Shown here: positions 1 through 9,222 of the stretch, in pieces
Position numbering within the stretch: position 1 is the first letter of the stretch
Layout of the letters: each line of letters starts with the position of its first letter
NCBI GenBank assembly: GCA_001508335.1
Contig: LGFX01000013.1
Location: 1-46,990 of the forward strand
Direction: 5' to 3'
Origin: a candidate division TA06 bacterium 32_111
GTDB taxonomy: Bacteria; Hydrothermota; 32-111
DNA length: 46,990 nt
Notes under the pieces: generated by a model
Told to the model about the DNA's origin: nothing
Databases searched by the model: none
Seen by the model: the letters and a program-made list of their open reading frames with translations, nothing else
Translations under genes and position numbers: made by a program

Positions 1-549
1 GATATAATTGAACCTGAAGTTGTCGAGAATAGTGATTCTCTTATAAAAGTTGAAATTGATGATGATAAATATTATCTTATTTACGGTTTCAGGGATGATT
101 TAGGTTCATCCTTCATTTCGATAAAAAATATTGTTGGTGATACATTAAATATTTACCTGGATAGTTTGAGATATTTTTCCTTAACTAATAAAAAATATTT
201 GAAAAGTTTCAAGAATTTTGAAAAACTTTCAAAATATAAAAATGTTAAGGATAAAAGGAAGATGTTGATATTTTTAGACCTTAACAATGAAGAATCCATA
301 TCAACACTTTTAACTAACAGAGATTTTATAAAAAGTTTTGATGGTTTCATCTATATCTTTACAAACAAGGATGATAGGATCTTTGACCTGTTTTATAAAG
401 AAAATATCTCTATTTTTAAAATTTCTGAGAATGATTTCAAAAGTTTCGAAATCAACATTTTTCCAACAATAACTGTAATTGAAGGAAATAAAACTCTTTA
501 TTGGATTGAAGGTTTAAACCTTAACCTGAAAAGTATTATTAAGTTTTAA
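1..549 (+). CDS. C-terminal part of an unrecognised protein with a thioredoxin-like tail
   Basis: The reading frame is open from the first base of the window, so the N-terminus lies upstream. About 182 residues are visible and end at TAA 547-549. I do not recognise the family. The last 90 residues alternate hydrophobic strands and helices and contain FPTITVIEGNK followed by a short helix, which resembles the cis-proline end of a thioredoxin fold. No CxxC motif is visible, so redox activity is not supported. The same frame stays open after the TAA for 16 more codons (KGEEERAKEIIKNFKK) to a second TAA at 598-600. This continuation looks like a natural C-terminal helix, so the stop at 547 could be a nonsense mutation or a base error. 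A TTG at 166 could serve as a start, but the frame upstream of it also looks coding. Confidence 0.6.
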   Translation, partial: DIIEPEVVENSDSLIKVEIDDDKYYLIYGFRDDLGSSFISIKNIVGDTLNIYLDSLRYFSLTNKKYLKSFKNFEKLSKYKNVKDKRKMLIFLDLNNEESISTLLTNRDFIKSFDGFIYIFTNKDDRIFDLFYKENISIFKISENDFKSFEINIFPTITVIEGNKTLYWIEGLNLNLKSIIKF

Positions 550-591
550 AAAGGGGAAGAAGAAAGAGCTAAAGAAATAATAAAGAATTTT

Positions 592-615
592 AAAAAGTAA
601 TCTTTTTATTTTTTT
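592..615 (+). terminator. weak AT-only hairpin followed by a T-run
   Basis: AAAAAG (592-597) can pair with CTTTTT (602-607) across a four-base loop, and an AT/T-run follows to about 615. The stem is short and almost all A-T, so it is a marginal intrinsic terminator. It sits directly after the first gene and before a new promoter, which is the expected place. Confidence 0.35.
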
Positions 616-645
616 TAAACTTTTAACTTCCTATAATAAACAATA

Positions 646-674
646 TTGAATATTTAACTATTTTCTGTTATTAT
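646..674 (+). promoter_or_regulatory. sigma70-type promoter for the clpC operon
   Basis: TTGAAT (646-651) and TATTAT (669-674) are separated by 17 bases and lie in the largest gene-free gap of the window (about 550-696). A transcript would start near 681, leaving a short leader that carries the Shine-Dalgarno AGGAG (688-692) before ATG 697. An AATATTGAATATT element (642-654) overlaps the -35 box and has inverted symmetry, so it could be an operator. No CtsR-like or CIRCE element is seen. Confidence 0.55.
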
Positions 675-696
675 ATTTATTTAAAATAGGAGTTTT

Positions 697-765
697 ATGG
701 AACTGAATTTCTCAAGAAGGATGAGTATAATAAAAGTAAAAGTCCAGAGGTTTTGGATATTTTAA
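697..765 (+). other. 22-codon ORF with a strong SD overlapping the clpC start (leader peptide or frameshifted true start)
   Basis: ATG 697 has a textbook SD (AGGAG 688-692, four-base spacing). It opens a 22-codon frame (MELNFSRRMSIIK..) ending at TAA 763-765. The clpC frame differs from it by one base. It is open back to the TAG at 687 and looks coding through 690-752 (..[19 protein letters not shown]..), yet it has no ATG or GTG before TTG 753. Either the true clpC start is ATG 697 and a frameshift (real or a base error) lies between about 700 and 760, or the 22-codon ORF is a leader whose translation is coupled to TTG 753. Confidence 0.4.
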
Positions 766-3047
766 AAGGTATTTTAAGACAGTACGTAAGAAAAGTTGAA
801 GATAATGTTGAAAATATAACTTTCGATGTTACCGATTCTGATGAAACGAAAAGGGTTTTCGAAGAGGCTGAAAAGATAGCACTTGAAAATGGGGATATTT
901 ACATTGAACCTGAACATTTTGTTATCGCTATTTACCACCTGAACCCAGAATCGAAAGAATCACTCGATTCTGTTGGTTTTAACGCTCAGACATTTAAAAA
1001 TCTTGTTAAGAATCCAAATTTCAGGATGAGAATAAAAGATTATGAGGAAAAGGGTAGTATAAGTATAGATGAAACGAGTTCAACACCTCTTGCTGATTAT
1101 CTTTGCAAGGATCTAACCAAACTCGCAAGGGAGAATAAACTTGATCCAGTTTATGGTAGGGAAGAGGAGATAGCAAGGATTATACAGATTCTTGGAAGAA
1201 GAAAGAAGAATAATCCAGTTTTAATAGGAAAACCTGGAGCAGGTAAGACAGCCATTGTTGAAGCCCTATCTGAGAGAATAGTTAAAAATATGGTTCCAGA
1301 GAATCTCAAAAACAAAAGGATTCTATCGCTTGATGTTGGAATGCTTGTTGCTGGAACAAAGTATAGGGGTCAATTTGAGGAAAGGTTGAAAAATCTTATC
1401 AAAGAGATCGAGGAGAACAAAAATATTATACTTTTCATAGATGAACTTCATGTAATTATTGGAACAGGTGCTGCCGAAGGTTCGATAGATGCCGCCAATA
1501 TGCTTAAACCTCAACTTTCAAGGGGTGATATACAGTGTATAGGTGCTACAACACTTTCCGAATACCACAAATATATTGAAAAGGATGGTGCATTGGAAAG
1601 GAGATTCCAGCCAGTTGATATCAAAGAAATGAGTGTTGAAAAAACTCTTGAGGTTTTATACCATGTCAAAAACAAGTATGAAGAATTCCATAACGTTGAG
1701 TATACGGATGATGCTTTAAAAAGTGCAGTCTATCTTTCTGAAATCTATATAACCGATAGAGTTTTGCCAGACAAGGCTATAGATGTTATAGATGAATCAG
1801 GTTCAAAGGTGAATATGGATTTCTCTTTCAAAGTTAACAAACAACTTGAAATATTAAATAATGAGTTGAACGAAATAATTAAAGAGAAAGAGTTTTTTAC
1901 ATCGGTAAACAAATTTAAACTCGCTGGAGAAAAGAGAACAAAACAACTGGAAATAGAGAAAAAGATTAAACAACTTAAGGAAGGTATCTCGAAAAGAGCA
2001 AATAGATTAAAAGTTAACGAGAAAGTTGTCAAAGAGGTTATATCACAGTGGACCGGGATACCTGTAGATAAACTTAATATGGATATACAGAACGATCTAA
2101 TAAAACTTGAACAGGAGTTCAGAAAGGAGATAGTTGGGCAGGAACATGTTATAACGAAAGTTTCAAAAGCGGTTAAATTGACTCTCCTTGGAATAAAAGA
2201 TCCAGTAAAACCGAGAATCTCTATGCTTTTTCTTGGTCCATCAGGTGTGGGAAAAACATTCTTTGCAAAAAAGATGGCTTCCATACTTTTCACAAAGAAA
2301 GATTCTTTTATGAGATTCGATATGTCAGAGTATTCACTTGAACATGAAGTTCAAAAATTGATAGGTTCACCCCCTGGCTTTGTTGGCTATGAGGAGGGTG
2401 GCAGGTTAACAGAGTTTGTGAAAAGGAATCCTTTTTCACTCCTTCTTTTCGATGAAATCGAAAAAGCCCACCCAAATGTTTATAATATTTTTCTACAGAT
2501 ACTCGATGATGGTATTTTAACTGATTCCTATCATAGAACTATAGATTTTAAAAATACGATAATTGTTTTCACATCCAACATTGGAACATCTGAAAATATA
2601 TTCAAAAAGGGTATAGGTTTTTCTGAGAAGGATTTCGATGAGGAAAAGTTCCAGAAAAGTATAATGGAAGAGGTAAAAAAGAGTTTTAAAACTGAATTTT
2701 TAAATAGACTCGACATGATAATAGTTTTTAACAGTTTGACAGAGGAGAATATAAGGGAAATAACTTTAAAAAATCTACAGAATCTATCTGAGGTATATTC
2801 TAAAAAAGGTTACAATATATCTTTTTCCCATAGGGTTGTTGACTATCTAGCCAAAAAAAGTTTTGATAGAAATTTCGGAGCAAGAAACGTTTCAAGAGTC
2901 ATTCAGGAGAATATTGAGAATTTTATTACCGAAGAGATCCTACATGACAAGTTCACAACACATAATGAAATCTTTTTTGACATTATAAAAGATAATATCG
3001 GTGTGTTTTATGGAGAAATCATAAAACAGCATGAGGAGGAAATTTGA
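753..3047 (+). CDS. clpC: ClpC-type AAA+ unfoldase, two ATPase modules
   Basis: This is a Hsp100/Clp ATPase that unfolds substrates for ClpP in the cytosol. As called it has 764 residues. An N-terminal Clp repeat domain lies at about 25-95. AAA module 1 has Walker A GKPGAGKT (159-166) and Walker B ILFIDELH (226-233). A short charged coiled middle region (about 363-415) is of the UVR type seen in ClpC rather than the long ClpB propeller. AAA module 2 has GPSGVGKT (495-502) and LLLFDEIE (563-570). IGF at 621-623 fits the ClpP-binding loop of ClpA/ClpC. No clpP is in the window. The start is uncertain: TTG 753 has only AGAGG two bases away, whereas a well-formed SD/ATG sits at 697 in another frame. 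ClpA is the alternative name; the middle region favours ClpC. Confidence 0.88.
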   Translation: MDILKGILRQYVRKVEDNVENITFDVTDSDETKRVFEEAEKIALENGDIYIEPEHFVIAIYHLNPESKESLDSVGFNAQTFKNLVKNPNFRMRIKDYEEKGSISIDETSSTPLADYLCKDLTKLARENKLDPVYGREEEIARIIQILGRRKKNNPVLIGKPGAGKTAIVEALSERIVKNMVPENLKNKRILSLDVGMLVAGTKYRGQFEERLKNLIKEIEENKNIILFIDELHVIIGTGAAEGSIDAANMLKPQLSRGDIQCIGATTLSEYHKYIEKDGALERRFQPVDIKEMSVEKTLEVLYHVKNKYEEFHNVEYTDDALKSAVYLSEIYITDRVLPDKAIDVIDESGSKVNMDFSFKVNKQLEILNNELNEIIKEKEFFTSVNKFKLAGEKRTKQLEIEKKIKQLKEGISKRANRLKVNEKVVKEVISQWTGIPVDKLNMDIQNDLIKLEQEFRKEIVGQEHVITKVSKAVKLTLLGIKDPVKPRISMLFLGPSGVGKTFFAKKMASILFTKKDSFMRFDMSEYSLEHEVQKLIGSPPGFVGYEEGGRLTEFVKRNPFSLLLFDEIEKAHPNVYNIFLQILDDGILTDSYHRTIDFKNTIIVFTSNIGTSENIFKKGIGFSEKDFDEEKFQKSIMEEVKKSFKTEFLNRLDMIIVFNSLTEENIREITLKNLQNLSEVYSKKGYNISFSHRVVDYLAKKSFDRNFGARNVSRVIQENIENFITEEILHDKFTTHNEIFFDIIKDNIGVFYGEIIKQHEEEI

Positions 3048-5314
3048 AAAAATTTTTTTATCTCTTTATACTTTTTTGTTTATATTTAATCTCTTATCCC
3101 CAGAAGATTTTAATAGATAGAATATTCGATATAGAGGTTGAGGGAAACAACTTTACATCAAAAGAGTTCGTTATAAACAGATCAGGTTTGTATATAGGTT
3201 CACCACTTACAGATAAAGATGTAGAGAACGCAATAAAGGATCTTTTTTCAACAGGTTTTTTCAAACAGGTTGAGGTTAAAAGTGAAAATAAAGATTTAAA
3301 TGGAATAGTTAAAATAATTGTTGAAGAGAATGCAAGATTGAAAAAGATAGTTTTGAAAGGTAACAGGAAAGTTAAAGAAAAAGATCTCACAGACTCACTT
3401 TCGGTTCAGGTGGGAGATTTTTTAAACGATTATGCGGTTTTTAAGATTAAAAAAGAGATAGAGAATGTTTATCACCAAAAAGGTTTTCTCAATGTTGAGA
3501 TAAAAGATTCAATAGGTGAAAATCAGAATGGAGAGGTCAACCTTTTCCTTTTCATAAAGGAGAATGAATCTGTAAGGATAAAAAGGATAGAGATTATTGG
3601 AAACTATAAGATTACAGATGAGCAGATAAAATCTAAGATGAAGACAAAAGAGAAAGGTTTTTTAAGAGACGGTTTATTCAAAGAGGAAGATTTCGAAGAG
3701 GATAAAATACTTATAGTTAACATACTCAAAGATAAGGGTTTCATCGACGCCACACTCGATTCTGTTGTTAAGGAGTACTCCTATGATAATAGGTTTTTAT
3801 TTTTGAAGATATATGTCACCTTGAACGATTTTTACAGGATTGGAAAGGTCACCTTTTCAGGAAATGAAAATGTCCCTGCCGATGAAATAGTGAAAAAGAT
3901 AACTTTGAAGGAAGGTGAACCATACTCTTTAAGTAAAGTCAACTTAACTCTATCTTCTATATATGAAATGTATATGGATAAGGGATTTATAAACGTTAAT
4001 GTTAGAGAGGAGTATTTAAAAGATAATGGGATATGTAATATAGATTTTAAAATAGTTGAAAACAAACTCGCATACATAAATGAAATCATAATTTCCGGGA
4101 ATGAAAAAACTGAAGATTTTGTTGTGAGAAGAGAGATCCTATCTTTACCGGGAGAGGTATTTAAGAGAAAGGATCTTGTGTTGAGTTTTTCTAACCTTTC
4201 AAGGACAGGTTATTTTGAAAATGTTCAGATAAATCCAAAACAGACTGAAGAAGAGGATAAGATAAATATAGAGTTTCTTGTCAAAGAAAAACAGACTGGA
4301 GAGTTTAACATTGGTGGTAGTTACAATCAGGTTGATGGGTTAACAGGTAATATAACTATAAAGATAAAAAATATTCTTGGAAAAGGTTTATCAACCGAAT
4401 TCCTTCTTGAAAAGGGTGCATCGATTTCCAATTTTTCATTCAGTTTTACTGAGCCATACTTTTTAGGTTACCCTGTTGTTGTCGGAACAAGAGAGTATTA
4501 CACAACGAAGGATAGAACATACTATTATGATAGAAGGGTAGGTGGTAGTTTCACAACAGGTTTCTTTTTGTCTGAAAGGTTGATGACAAGATTCTACACA
4601 ACTTACAAACTTGAACAGGTTTACACTTACGCAGATTCATCATACCTTAGTATACTTGACCCATGGATAAAACAATTTTTGGGAGATAAAAGGATACTTT
4701 CCGAAATCTCACCATCTATAGTTAGAGATTCAAGGAATAGTGATTTCTTCCCTGATAATGGTGAACTTTTAGGTTTTTATACAGGTTTCGCTGGTGGTTA
4801 TTTGGGTGGACAAATAGATTACTATAGGATGAATCTTGACCTTAGGATATACAGAAAACTTTTCTGGAAATTCGTTCTGATGGAAAGGATTGCTTACGGA
4901 TTCATAGATTCTTACAAAGATATAGAGAATATCCCATTATCCGAAAGGTTTGTCCTCGGTGGTGTTGGTAACTGGGGACTCAGAGGTTATCCGGATAGAA
5001 GTATAGGTTACGCTCTCGATGGTTATGTTGTTGGTGGAAGGGGTGCTTTACTTTTAAATTCGGAGTTGAGACTCTCTTTGAACGATATGGCTTACCTTAT
5101 TCTTTTCTATGATGTTGGGAACAGTTATAACTCCATCTCTGAAGGTTTTAAAAACAAATTTCTTCCACTTTATTCTGGTCTCGGTTTGGGAGTCAGATTG
5201 CAGATCCCCATGGTTGGTTTAATGGGGATAGATCTCGGATACGGATTCTCAAAAACTGAGAATGGTTATGGACAGAGATGGGAACCACACTTCCAGATCG
5301 GAACATCTTTTTAG
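3044..5314 (+). CDS. bamA: BamA outer-membrane assembly factor
   Basis: This is the central subunit of the BAM complex, which inserts beta-barrel proteins into the outer membrane. The protein has 756 residues, starting with a signal peptide ([17 protein letters not shown]). POTRA repeats occupy about 24-415, and a C-terminal Bac_surface_Ag (Omp85) barrel runs from about 420 to the end. The Omp85 lid-loop motif is present as LRGY (646-649), and the last residue is Phe, as expected for an outer-membrane barrel. The start is TTG 3044, overlapping the clpC stop as TTGA and preceded by AGGAGGA (3034-3040). The skp-like gene follows at once, as in many diderms. Confidence 0.95.
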   Translation: MKKFFYLFILFCLYLISYPQKILIDRIFDIEVEGNNFTSKEFVINRSGLYIGSPLTDKDVENAIKDLFSTGFFKQVEVKSENKDLNGIVKIIVEENARLKKIVLKGNRKVKEKDLTDSLSVQVGDFLNDYAVFKIKKEIENVYHQKGFLNVEIKDSIGENQNGEVNLFLFIKENESVRIKRIEIIGNYKITDEQIKSKMKTKEKGFLRDGLFKEEDFEEDKILIVNILKDKGFIDATLDSVVKEYSYDNRFLFLKIYVTLNDFYRIGKVTFSGNENVPADEIVKKITLKEGEPYSLSKVNLTLSSIYEMYMDKGFINVNVREEYLKDNGICNIDFKIVENKLAYINEIIISGNEKTEDFVVRREILSLPGEVFKRKDLVLSFSNLSRTGYFENVQINPKQTEEEDKINIEFLVKEKQTGEFNIGGSYNQVDGLTGNITIKIKNILGKGLSTEFLLEKGASISNFSFSFTEPYFLGYPVVVGTREYYTTKDRTYYYDRRVGGSFTTGFFLSERLMTRFYTTYKLEQVYTYADSSYLSILDPWIKQFLGDKRILSEISPSIVRDSRNSDFFPDNGELLGFYTGFAGGYLGGQIDYYRMNLDLRIYRKLFWKFVLMERIAYGFIDSYKDIENIPLSERFVLGGVGNWGLRGYPDRSIGYALDGYVVGGRGALLLNSELRLSLNDMAYLILFYDVGNSYNSISEGFKNKFLPLYSGLGLGVRLQIPMVGLMGIDLGYGFSKTENGYGQRWEPHFQIGTSF

Positions 5315-5322
5315 GAGGTTTG

Positions 5323-6258
5323 ATGAAAAGGATAATTTTTCTTTTCATAATTTCTTTGTTTTTTATGAACTTTTTTGCTGAGAAGATAGGTTACATTGAC
5401 TCCAAGAGAATATTTCAGGAATATAAAGGATTGAATGATATAAACAGAGAGGTTGAGAAAGAGTTGTCAGATTGGAAAAAAAAGATAAACAACCTTCAAC
5501 AGCAGATAGACTCACTTGAAAAAATCTACAACGAACAGAAGAGTATGCTTTCGGAAGAGTTGAATTCCAGAAAACAGAAAGAGATCAACGATAAAAAAGA
5601 TTCACTCAACAAATACATACAGGATATTTATGGCGAAGGAGGCAGATCCTCAACGATAAACAAACAGATGTTGAAACCTGTTGTCGATAAGATAAATTCG
5701 ATAATCAAAAAGATAGGTGATGATGAAGGTTATACAATTATACTCGATTTTGCGGATGGGAATATACTTTATGCAAAAAAGGAGATAGATTTGACTGAAA
5801 GGGTTATAGAAGAACTCAATAAAGATTTTTTTGTCCCAGTTTCCGTTTTACAGAGGTATATAGTTTACGATTTTGTTGCTGAAGACAAGGAGACGAGAAG
5901 TGAGCAGTACCATATAAAACTTGCAAAATCTCTCTACCAGTCTTTAAAGGTTGAAAATAAACTTGAACCTGTAAGTATAAACGATGTTAACTCCTATCTA
6001 CAAAATATGGGTGTTACAAATATTGAAAATTTGAAACCTGCGGATGCTTTGAGTTACGCCTTCACCTTGAATGCTGATTATTGCTTTATGGGAAAGGTAA
6101 AAATGGTTTCAGGTAAGATAGTTTCTGAAGTTTCAATTTACGATGTGAAAACAAGAAGGCTTCTTAAAACTATAAATAAAGAATCTACAAGTGATATAGA
6201 TTTCAACAATAAAATTTCTGAATATATATCCGAAATAAAATTGTTGTTAAAAAAGTGA
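5323..6258 (+). CDS. Skp/OmpH-like periplasmic chaperone fused to a TolB/CsgG-like domain
   Basis: The protein has 311 residues from ATG 5323, chosen because AGGAGG (5313-5318) lies five bases upstream and a signal peptide follows directly. Residues 20-165 match OmpH/Skp: the start KIGYIDSKRIFQEYKG, a long coiled coil (about 40-100) and the closing strand YTIILDFADGNILYAKKEIDLTERVIEELN. Skp normally ends here, at about 160-190 residues. Residues 171-311 form a second domain whose order resembles TolB-N/CsgG/FlgO-type proteins: a start YIVYDFVAED, then a helix LAKSLYQSLK, then LNADYCFMGKVKMVSGKIV and SIYDVKTRRLLKTI. The gene follows bamA, so a role in handling outer-membrane proteins is likely. 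The function of the extra domain is unknown. Confidence 0.85.
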   Translation: MKRIIFLFIISLFFMNFFAEKIGYIDSKRIFQEYKGLNDINREVEKELSDWKKKINNLQQQIDSLEKIYNEQKSMLSEELNSRKQKEINDKKDSLNKYIQDIYGEGGRSSTINKQMLKPVVDKINSIIKKIGDDEGYTIILDFADGNILYAKKEIDLTERVIEELNKDFFVPVSVLQRYIVYDFVAEDKETRSEQYHIKLAKSLYQSLKVENKLEPVSINDVNSYLQNMGVTNIENLKPADALSYAFTLNADYCFMGKVKMVSGKIVSEVSIYDVKTRRLLKTINKESTSDIDFNNKISEYISEIKLLLKK

Positions 6259-6264
6259 GGTTTT

Positions 6265-6717
6265 ATGGAAGATAATAAGAAAGATTTTGACATTGTAAAA
6301 ATAATGAAGGTTATCCCACACAGGTATCCTATGCTTCTTGTTGATAGGATATTGGAGATTGATGAAAAGAAGGTTGTTGGGAAAAAATGTGTTTCAATGG
6401 ATGAGCATTTTTTTCAGGGGCATTACCCACAACATCCTGTTATGCCTGGAGTTTTAATAATAGAATCACTCGCTCAAACAGGTGCTATGCTTATCTCCTA
6501 CTATATTGAAAATGTAGAGGAAAAGGTTCCCTATTTTGTTAAGATAGATAGAGTTAAATTTAGAAAGCCGGTTTTCCCCGGCGATGTATTGATAAACGAG
6601 TGTGTTTTAAAAGAGCATAAAGGGAATTTCTTTGTTTTGGAATGTAAATCTTATGTTGATGAAAAGGTTGTGTGTGAAGGGGAATTAACAGCTGCTATAG
6701 TTGACAAGGAGAGATGA
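6265..6717 (+). CDS. fabZ: 3-hydroxyacyl-[acyl-carrier-protein] dehydratase FabZ
   Basis: FabZ removes water from 3-hydroxyacyl-ACP in type II fatty-acid synthesis. The 150-residue length is normal for this hot-dog-fold family. The signature is clear: IPHRYPMLLVDRI (17-29), then HFFQGHYPQHPVMPG with catalytic His53, and IIESLAQTGA with catalytic Glu67. In many diderms fabZ sits between lpxD and lpxA in the bamA-skp cluster. Here it directly follows the skp-like gene and is followed by cysS, with no lpx gene nearby. Confidence 0.96.
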   Translation: MEDNKKDFDIVKIMKVIPHRYPMLLVDRILEIDEKKVVGKKCVSMDEHFFQGHYPQHPVMPGVLIIESLAQTGAMLISYYIENVEEKVPYFVKIDRVKFRKPVFPGDVLINECVLKEHKGNFFVLECKSYVDEKVVCEGELTAAIVDKER

Positions 6718-6720
6718 TAG

Positions 6721-8067
6721 ATGTTAAAACTTTACAACACATTTTCAAAAAATGTTGAAAATTTTGATCCAATTTCAAAAGATGGTTTCGTAAGAATATA
6801 TTCCTGTGGAATGACCGTTCAGGATACTCCACATATCGGTCATATTAGAGCCTTGATCACAGTTGATATTTTAAGAAGGGTATTGAAATTATCCGAATAC
6901 TCTCTTTTCTCTGTTTACAATTTTACAGATATTGATGATAAACTCATTACAAAAATGGGAGAGTCACACATAGATTACAGGATAATATCCCAAAGAAACA
7001 TTGATGAGTTTTTTGAGGTTTTCAACAATTTGAACATACTACCATTCGATGTTTATCCAAGGGCAACAGGCCATATAGAGGAGATTATAGAACTGATATC
7101 CAAACTCTTAGAAAAAGGTTTCGCTTACAAATCTGGAGATGATATCTATTTTAGTGTTTCCAAATTCAAAGAGTATGGTAAACTTTCAGGTAAAAGGCTT
7201 GATGACCTAATTGAAGGGAAAAGGGTTGAAGTTAACCAGAACAAGGAAAACCCTTTAGATTTTGTTTTATGGAAAGGTGCAAGGGATAACGAACCTTACT
7301 GGTATTCTCCTTTTGGTAAGGGAAGACCTGGCTGGCACATAGAATGTTCTGCTATGAGTATGAAGTATTTAGGTGAATCTTTCGATATACATGCTGGAGG
7401 AAAGGATCTCATTTTCCCTCATCATGAGAATGAGATAGCCCAATCCGAATGTGCAACAGGTAAACCTTTTGCAAAATATTGGATTCATAACGGTATGGTA
7501 AATTTGAAAGGTGAGAAGATGTCTAAATCTTTAGGGAATGTTTTTAAAGCAAAAGAACTTCTCAAACTCTATGGGCCAAATGTTTTAAGGTTTTTCCTTT
7601 ATAAAACACATTATAGAAAGGATATAGAGTTTTCCAAAGAAAGAGTTGAAGAAGCAAAAACCGCTTTTAAAAGATTGGTCCCTTATATAAGTGAAAATTT
7701 CGAAGAGGATAATATAGAAGTTGATATATATAAAGATTTTAAAAATGCTCTGGAAGATGATCTTAACACACCTGAAGCTTTGGGTATAATTTTTGAAACG
7801 GTTAACATGATCAATAAAAAAGAGAAGGAAGAGAATCTTCTTAAAAATACTCTATGTAGGATGTATAAAGATCTTGGTTTTATATTTGTAAAAAAGGAAA
7901 AGGATGATCTAACAGAACAACTCGTTGAAGTACTTTTAAAAATAAGAGAATCTATGAAGAAAGAGAAGAATTACCAAATGGCGGATCTCATAAGGGAAGA
8001 ACTAAAAAAAAGAAAAATTGTCATTAATGATTTAAAAGATGGTGTAACATGGAAGATAGAAGATTGA
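6721..8067 (+). CDS. cysS: cysteinyl-tRNA synthetase
   Basis: CysS is a class I aminoacyl-tRNA synthetase that charges tRNA-Cys. The protein has 448 residues. It has the class I signatures HIGH (38-41) and KMSKS (266-270). The zinc site that selects cysteine is visible as Cys29 (YSCGMT), Cys209 (WHIECSAM) and His/Glu in [12 protein letters not shown] (232-243). A DALR-type helical region and a short C-terminus follow. The last 19 bases overlap the start of rsmB. Confidence 0.97.
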   Translation: MLKLYNTFSKNVENFDPISKDGFVRIYSCGMTVQDTPHIGHIRALITVDILRRVLKLSEYSLFSVYNFTDIDDKLITKMGESHIDYRIISQRNIDEFFEVFNNLNILPFDVYPRATGHIEEIIELISKLLEKGFAYKSGDDIYFSVSKFKEYGKLSGKRLDDLIEGKRVEVNQNKENPLDFVLWKGARDNEPYWYSPFGKGRPGWHIECSAMSMKYLGESFDIHAGGKDLIFPHHENEIAQSECATGKPFAKYWIHNGMVNLKGEKMSKSLGNVFKAKELLKLYGPNVLRFFLYKTHYRKDIEFSKERVEEAKTAFKRLVPYISENFEEDNIEVDIYKDFKNALEDDLNTPEALGIIFETVNMINKKEKEENLLKNTLCRMYKDLGFIFVKKEKDDLTEQLVEVLLKIRESMKKEKNYQMADLIREELKKRKIVINDLKDGVTWKIED

Positions 8068-9221
8068 TCTCATACAACATTTTGGAGGATCTTTTTAGAA
8101 GGAGTATCCCTTTAAAGAAATCGTATGAGATAAGAGTTCTTGGAAAAGATAAAAAAACAGCATCCTATATAAAGGAACTTGTTTATGGAGTTGTCAGATA
8201 CAAGATTTTGCTCGATCATATTTTAGAAGAGACAACCGATAAGAACATAAACAACCTTTCAAGGAAGGTTCAGAACCTTGTGAGAATGGGTATATATGAA
8301 ATATTTTTTATGAAACATAAGGATTATGCGGTACTTTCAACTATAGTTGATATAGCGAAATCCCAAATGAAAAATCAGGAGAAATTCGTTAACTGGATTT
8401 TGAGGGAGTTTTTAAGAAAGAAGGACAAGGTTGTCATACCTGATGATGATTCTATAGAGAGTTTATCAATAAAATACTCTTTCCCTGAACATTTTATAGA
8501 GTACCTTCTTGAAGAGGTTGGTCTTGAAAGGACGAAACAACTTCTCGAGTTTTACAATTCTAAGCCTCCAATTTATGCTTTCAGGATAGATGATCTCGAA
8601 TACAGGGAATTTAAAAACAAAGAGAGACTAACAAAAAGAGAGTATATCCTCGACCCAATATATCTGAACATTTTTAGATCCTTACAACTTGAAGAAAGTA
8701 TAAATGATGTTTTGGATCTATGTGCTGCACCGGGAGGAAAGAGTTTTCTCGTAAAATCGTTTCTTCCAAAATCGAAAATTGTTGCTATAGATAAAGATAC
8801 TGAAAGGGTAGAGGTTATGAATAGAAATATAAAAAGGTTGAAATTAAAAAATATTACAACCTTTGCGGCTGATATTTTCAAACTCAACCTTGACAAACTT
8901 TTTGATCTAGTAATACTTGATGTACCATGCACTTCAACAGGAACAGTTAGAAAGAACCCTGATGTAAAATACAACTATAAGAAAAAAATAGATGGACTTG
9001 TTGAAATGCAAAAAAAAATGATAGAGAAGGCTGATGATTTTGTAAGGGAAGATGGCTTACTATTGTATATAACCTGTTCGATTTTTAAAGAGGAAAACCA
9101 TGAGGTAGTTTCGAACTTTTTGAAGAAAAATAAGGACTATAAACTGATAAGTCAATTCTTCACTTTTGGAGATCCGTATAGCGGTGGATATGGAGCACTT
9201 TTAAGGAAAAGAGGAGGATGA
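8049..9221 (+). CDS. rsmB: 16S rRNA m5C methyltransferase RsmB
   Basis: RsmB methylates cytosine 967 (E. coli numbering) of 16S rRNA using SAM. The protein has 390 residues. A NusB-like RNA-binding N-terminal domain (about 1-130) is followed by a Rossmann methyltransferase domain. The SAM loop is DLCAAPGGKS (223-232). The two family cysteines are Cys294 (DVPCTSTG) and Cys343 (ITCSIFKEENHEVV), the latter being the nucleophile by family analogy. ATG 8049 lies inside the end of cysS. The NusB-like domain distinguishes it from RsmF and NSUN-type paralogues. Confidence 0.93.
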   Translation: MEDRRLISYNILEDLFRRSIPLKKSYEIRVLGKDKKTASYIKELVYGVVRYKILLDHILEETTDKNINNLSRKVQNLVRMGIYEIFFMKHKDYAVLSTIVDIAKSQMKNQEKFVNWILREFLRKKDKVVIPDDDSIESLSIKYSFPEHFIEYLLEEVGLERTKQLLEFYNSKPPIYAFRIDDLEYREFKNKERLTKREYILDPIYLNIFRSLQLEESINDVLDLCAAPGGKSFLVKSFLPKSKIVAIDKDTERVEVMNRNIKRLKLKNITTFAADIFKLNLDKLFDLVILDVPCTSTGTVRKNPDVKYNYKKKIDGLVEMQKKMIEKADDFVREDGLLLYITCSIFKEENHEVVSNFLKKNKDYKLISQFFTFGDPYSGGYGALLRKRGG

Positions 9222-9222
9222 A

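Noticed and set aside
1-549. Functional thioredoxin
   Set aside because: The tail has a thioredoxin-like end but no CxxC motif is visible in the available part.
550-696. Riboswitch, tRNA or small RNA in the largest gene-free gap
   Set aside because: No cloverleaf, no conserved riboswitch core and no strong GC stem are visible; only a weak AT hairpin and a promoter can be supported.
1745-2293. 182-codon open frame on the minus strand inside clpC
   Set aside because: It lies opposite the conserved ClpC AAA region and has a low-complexity Ser/Phe-rich product typical of antisense shadows of Lys/Glu-rich genes.
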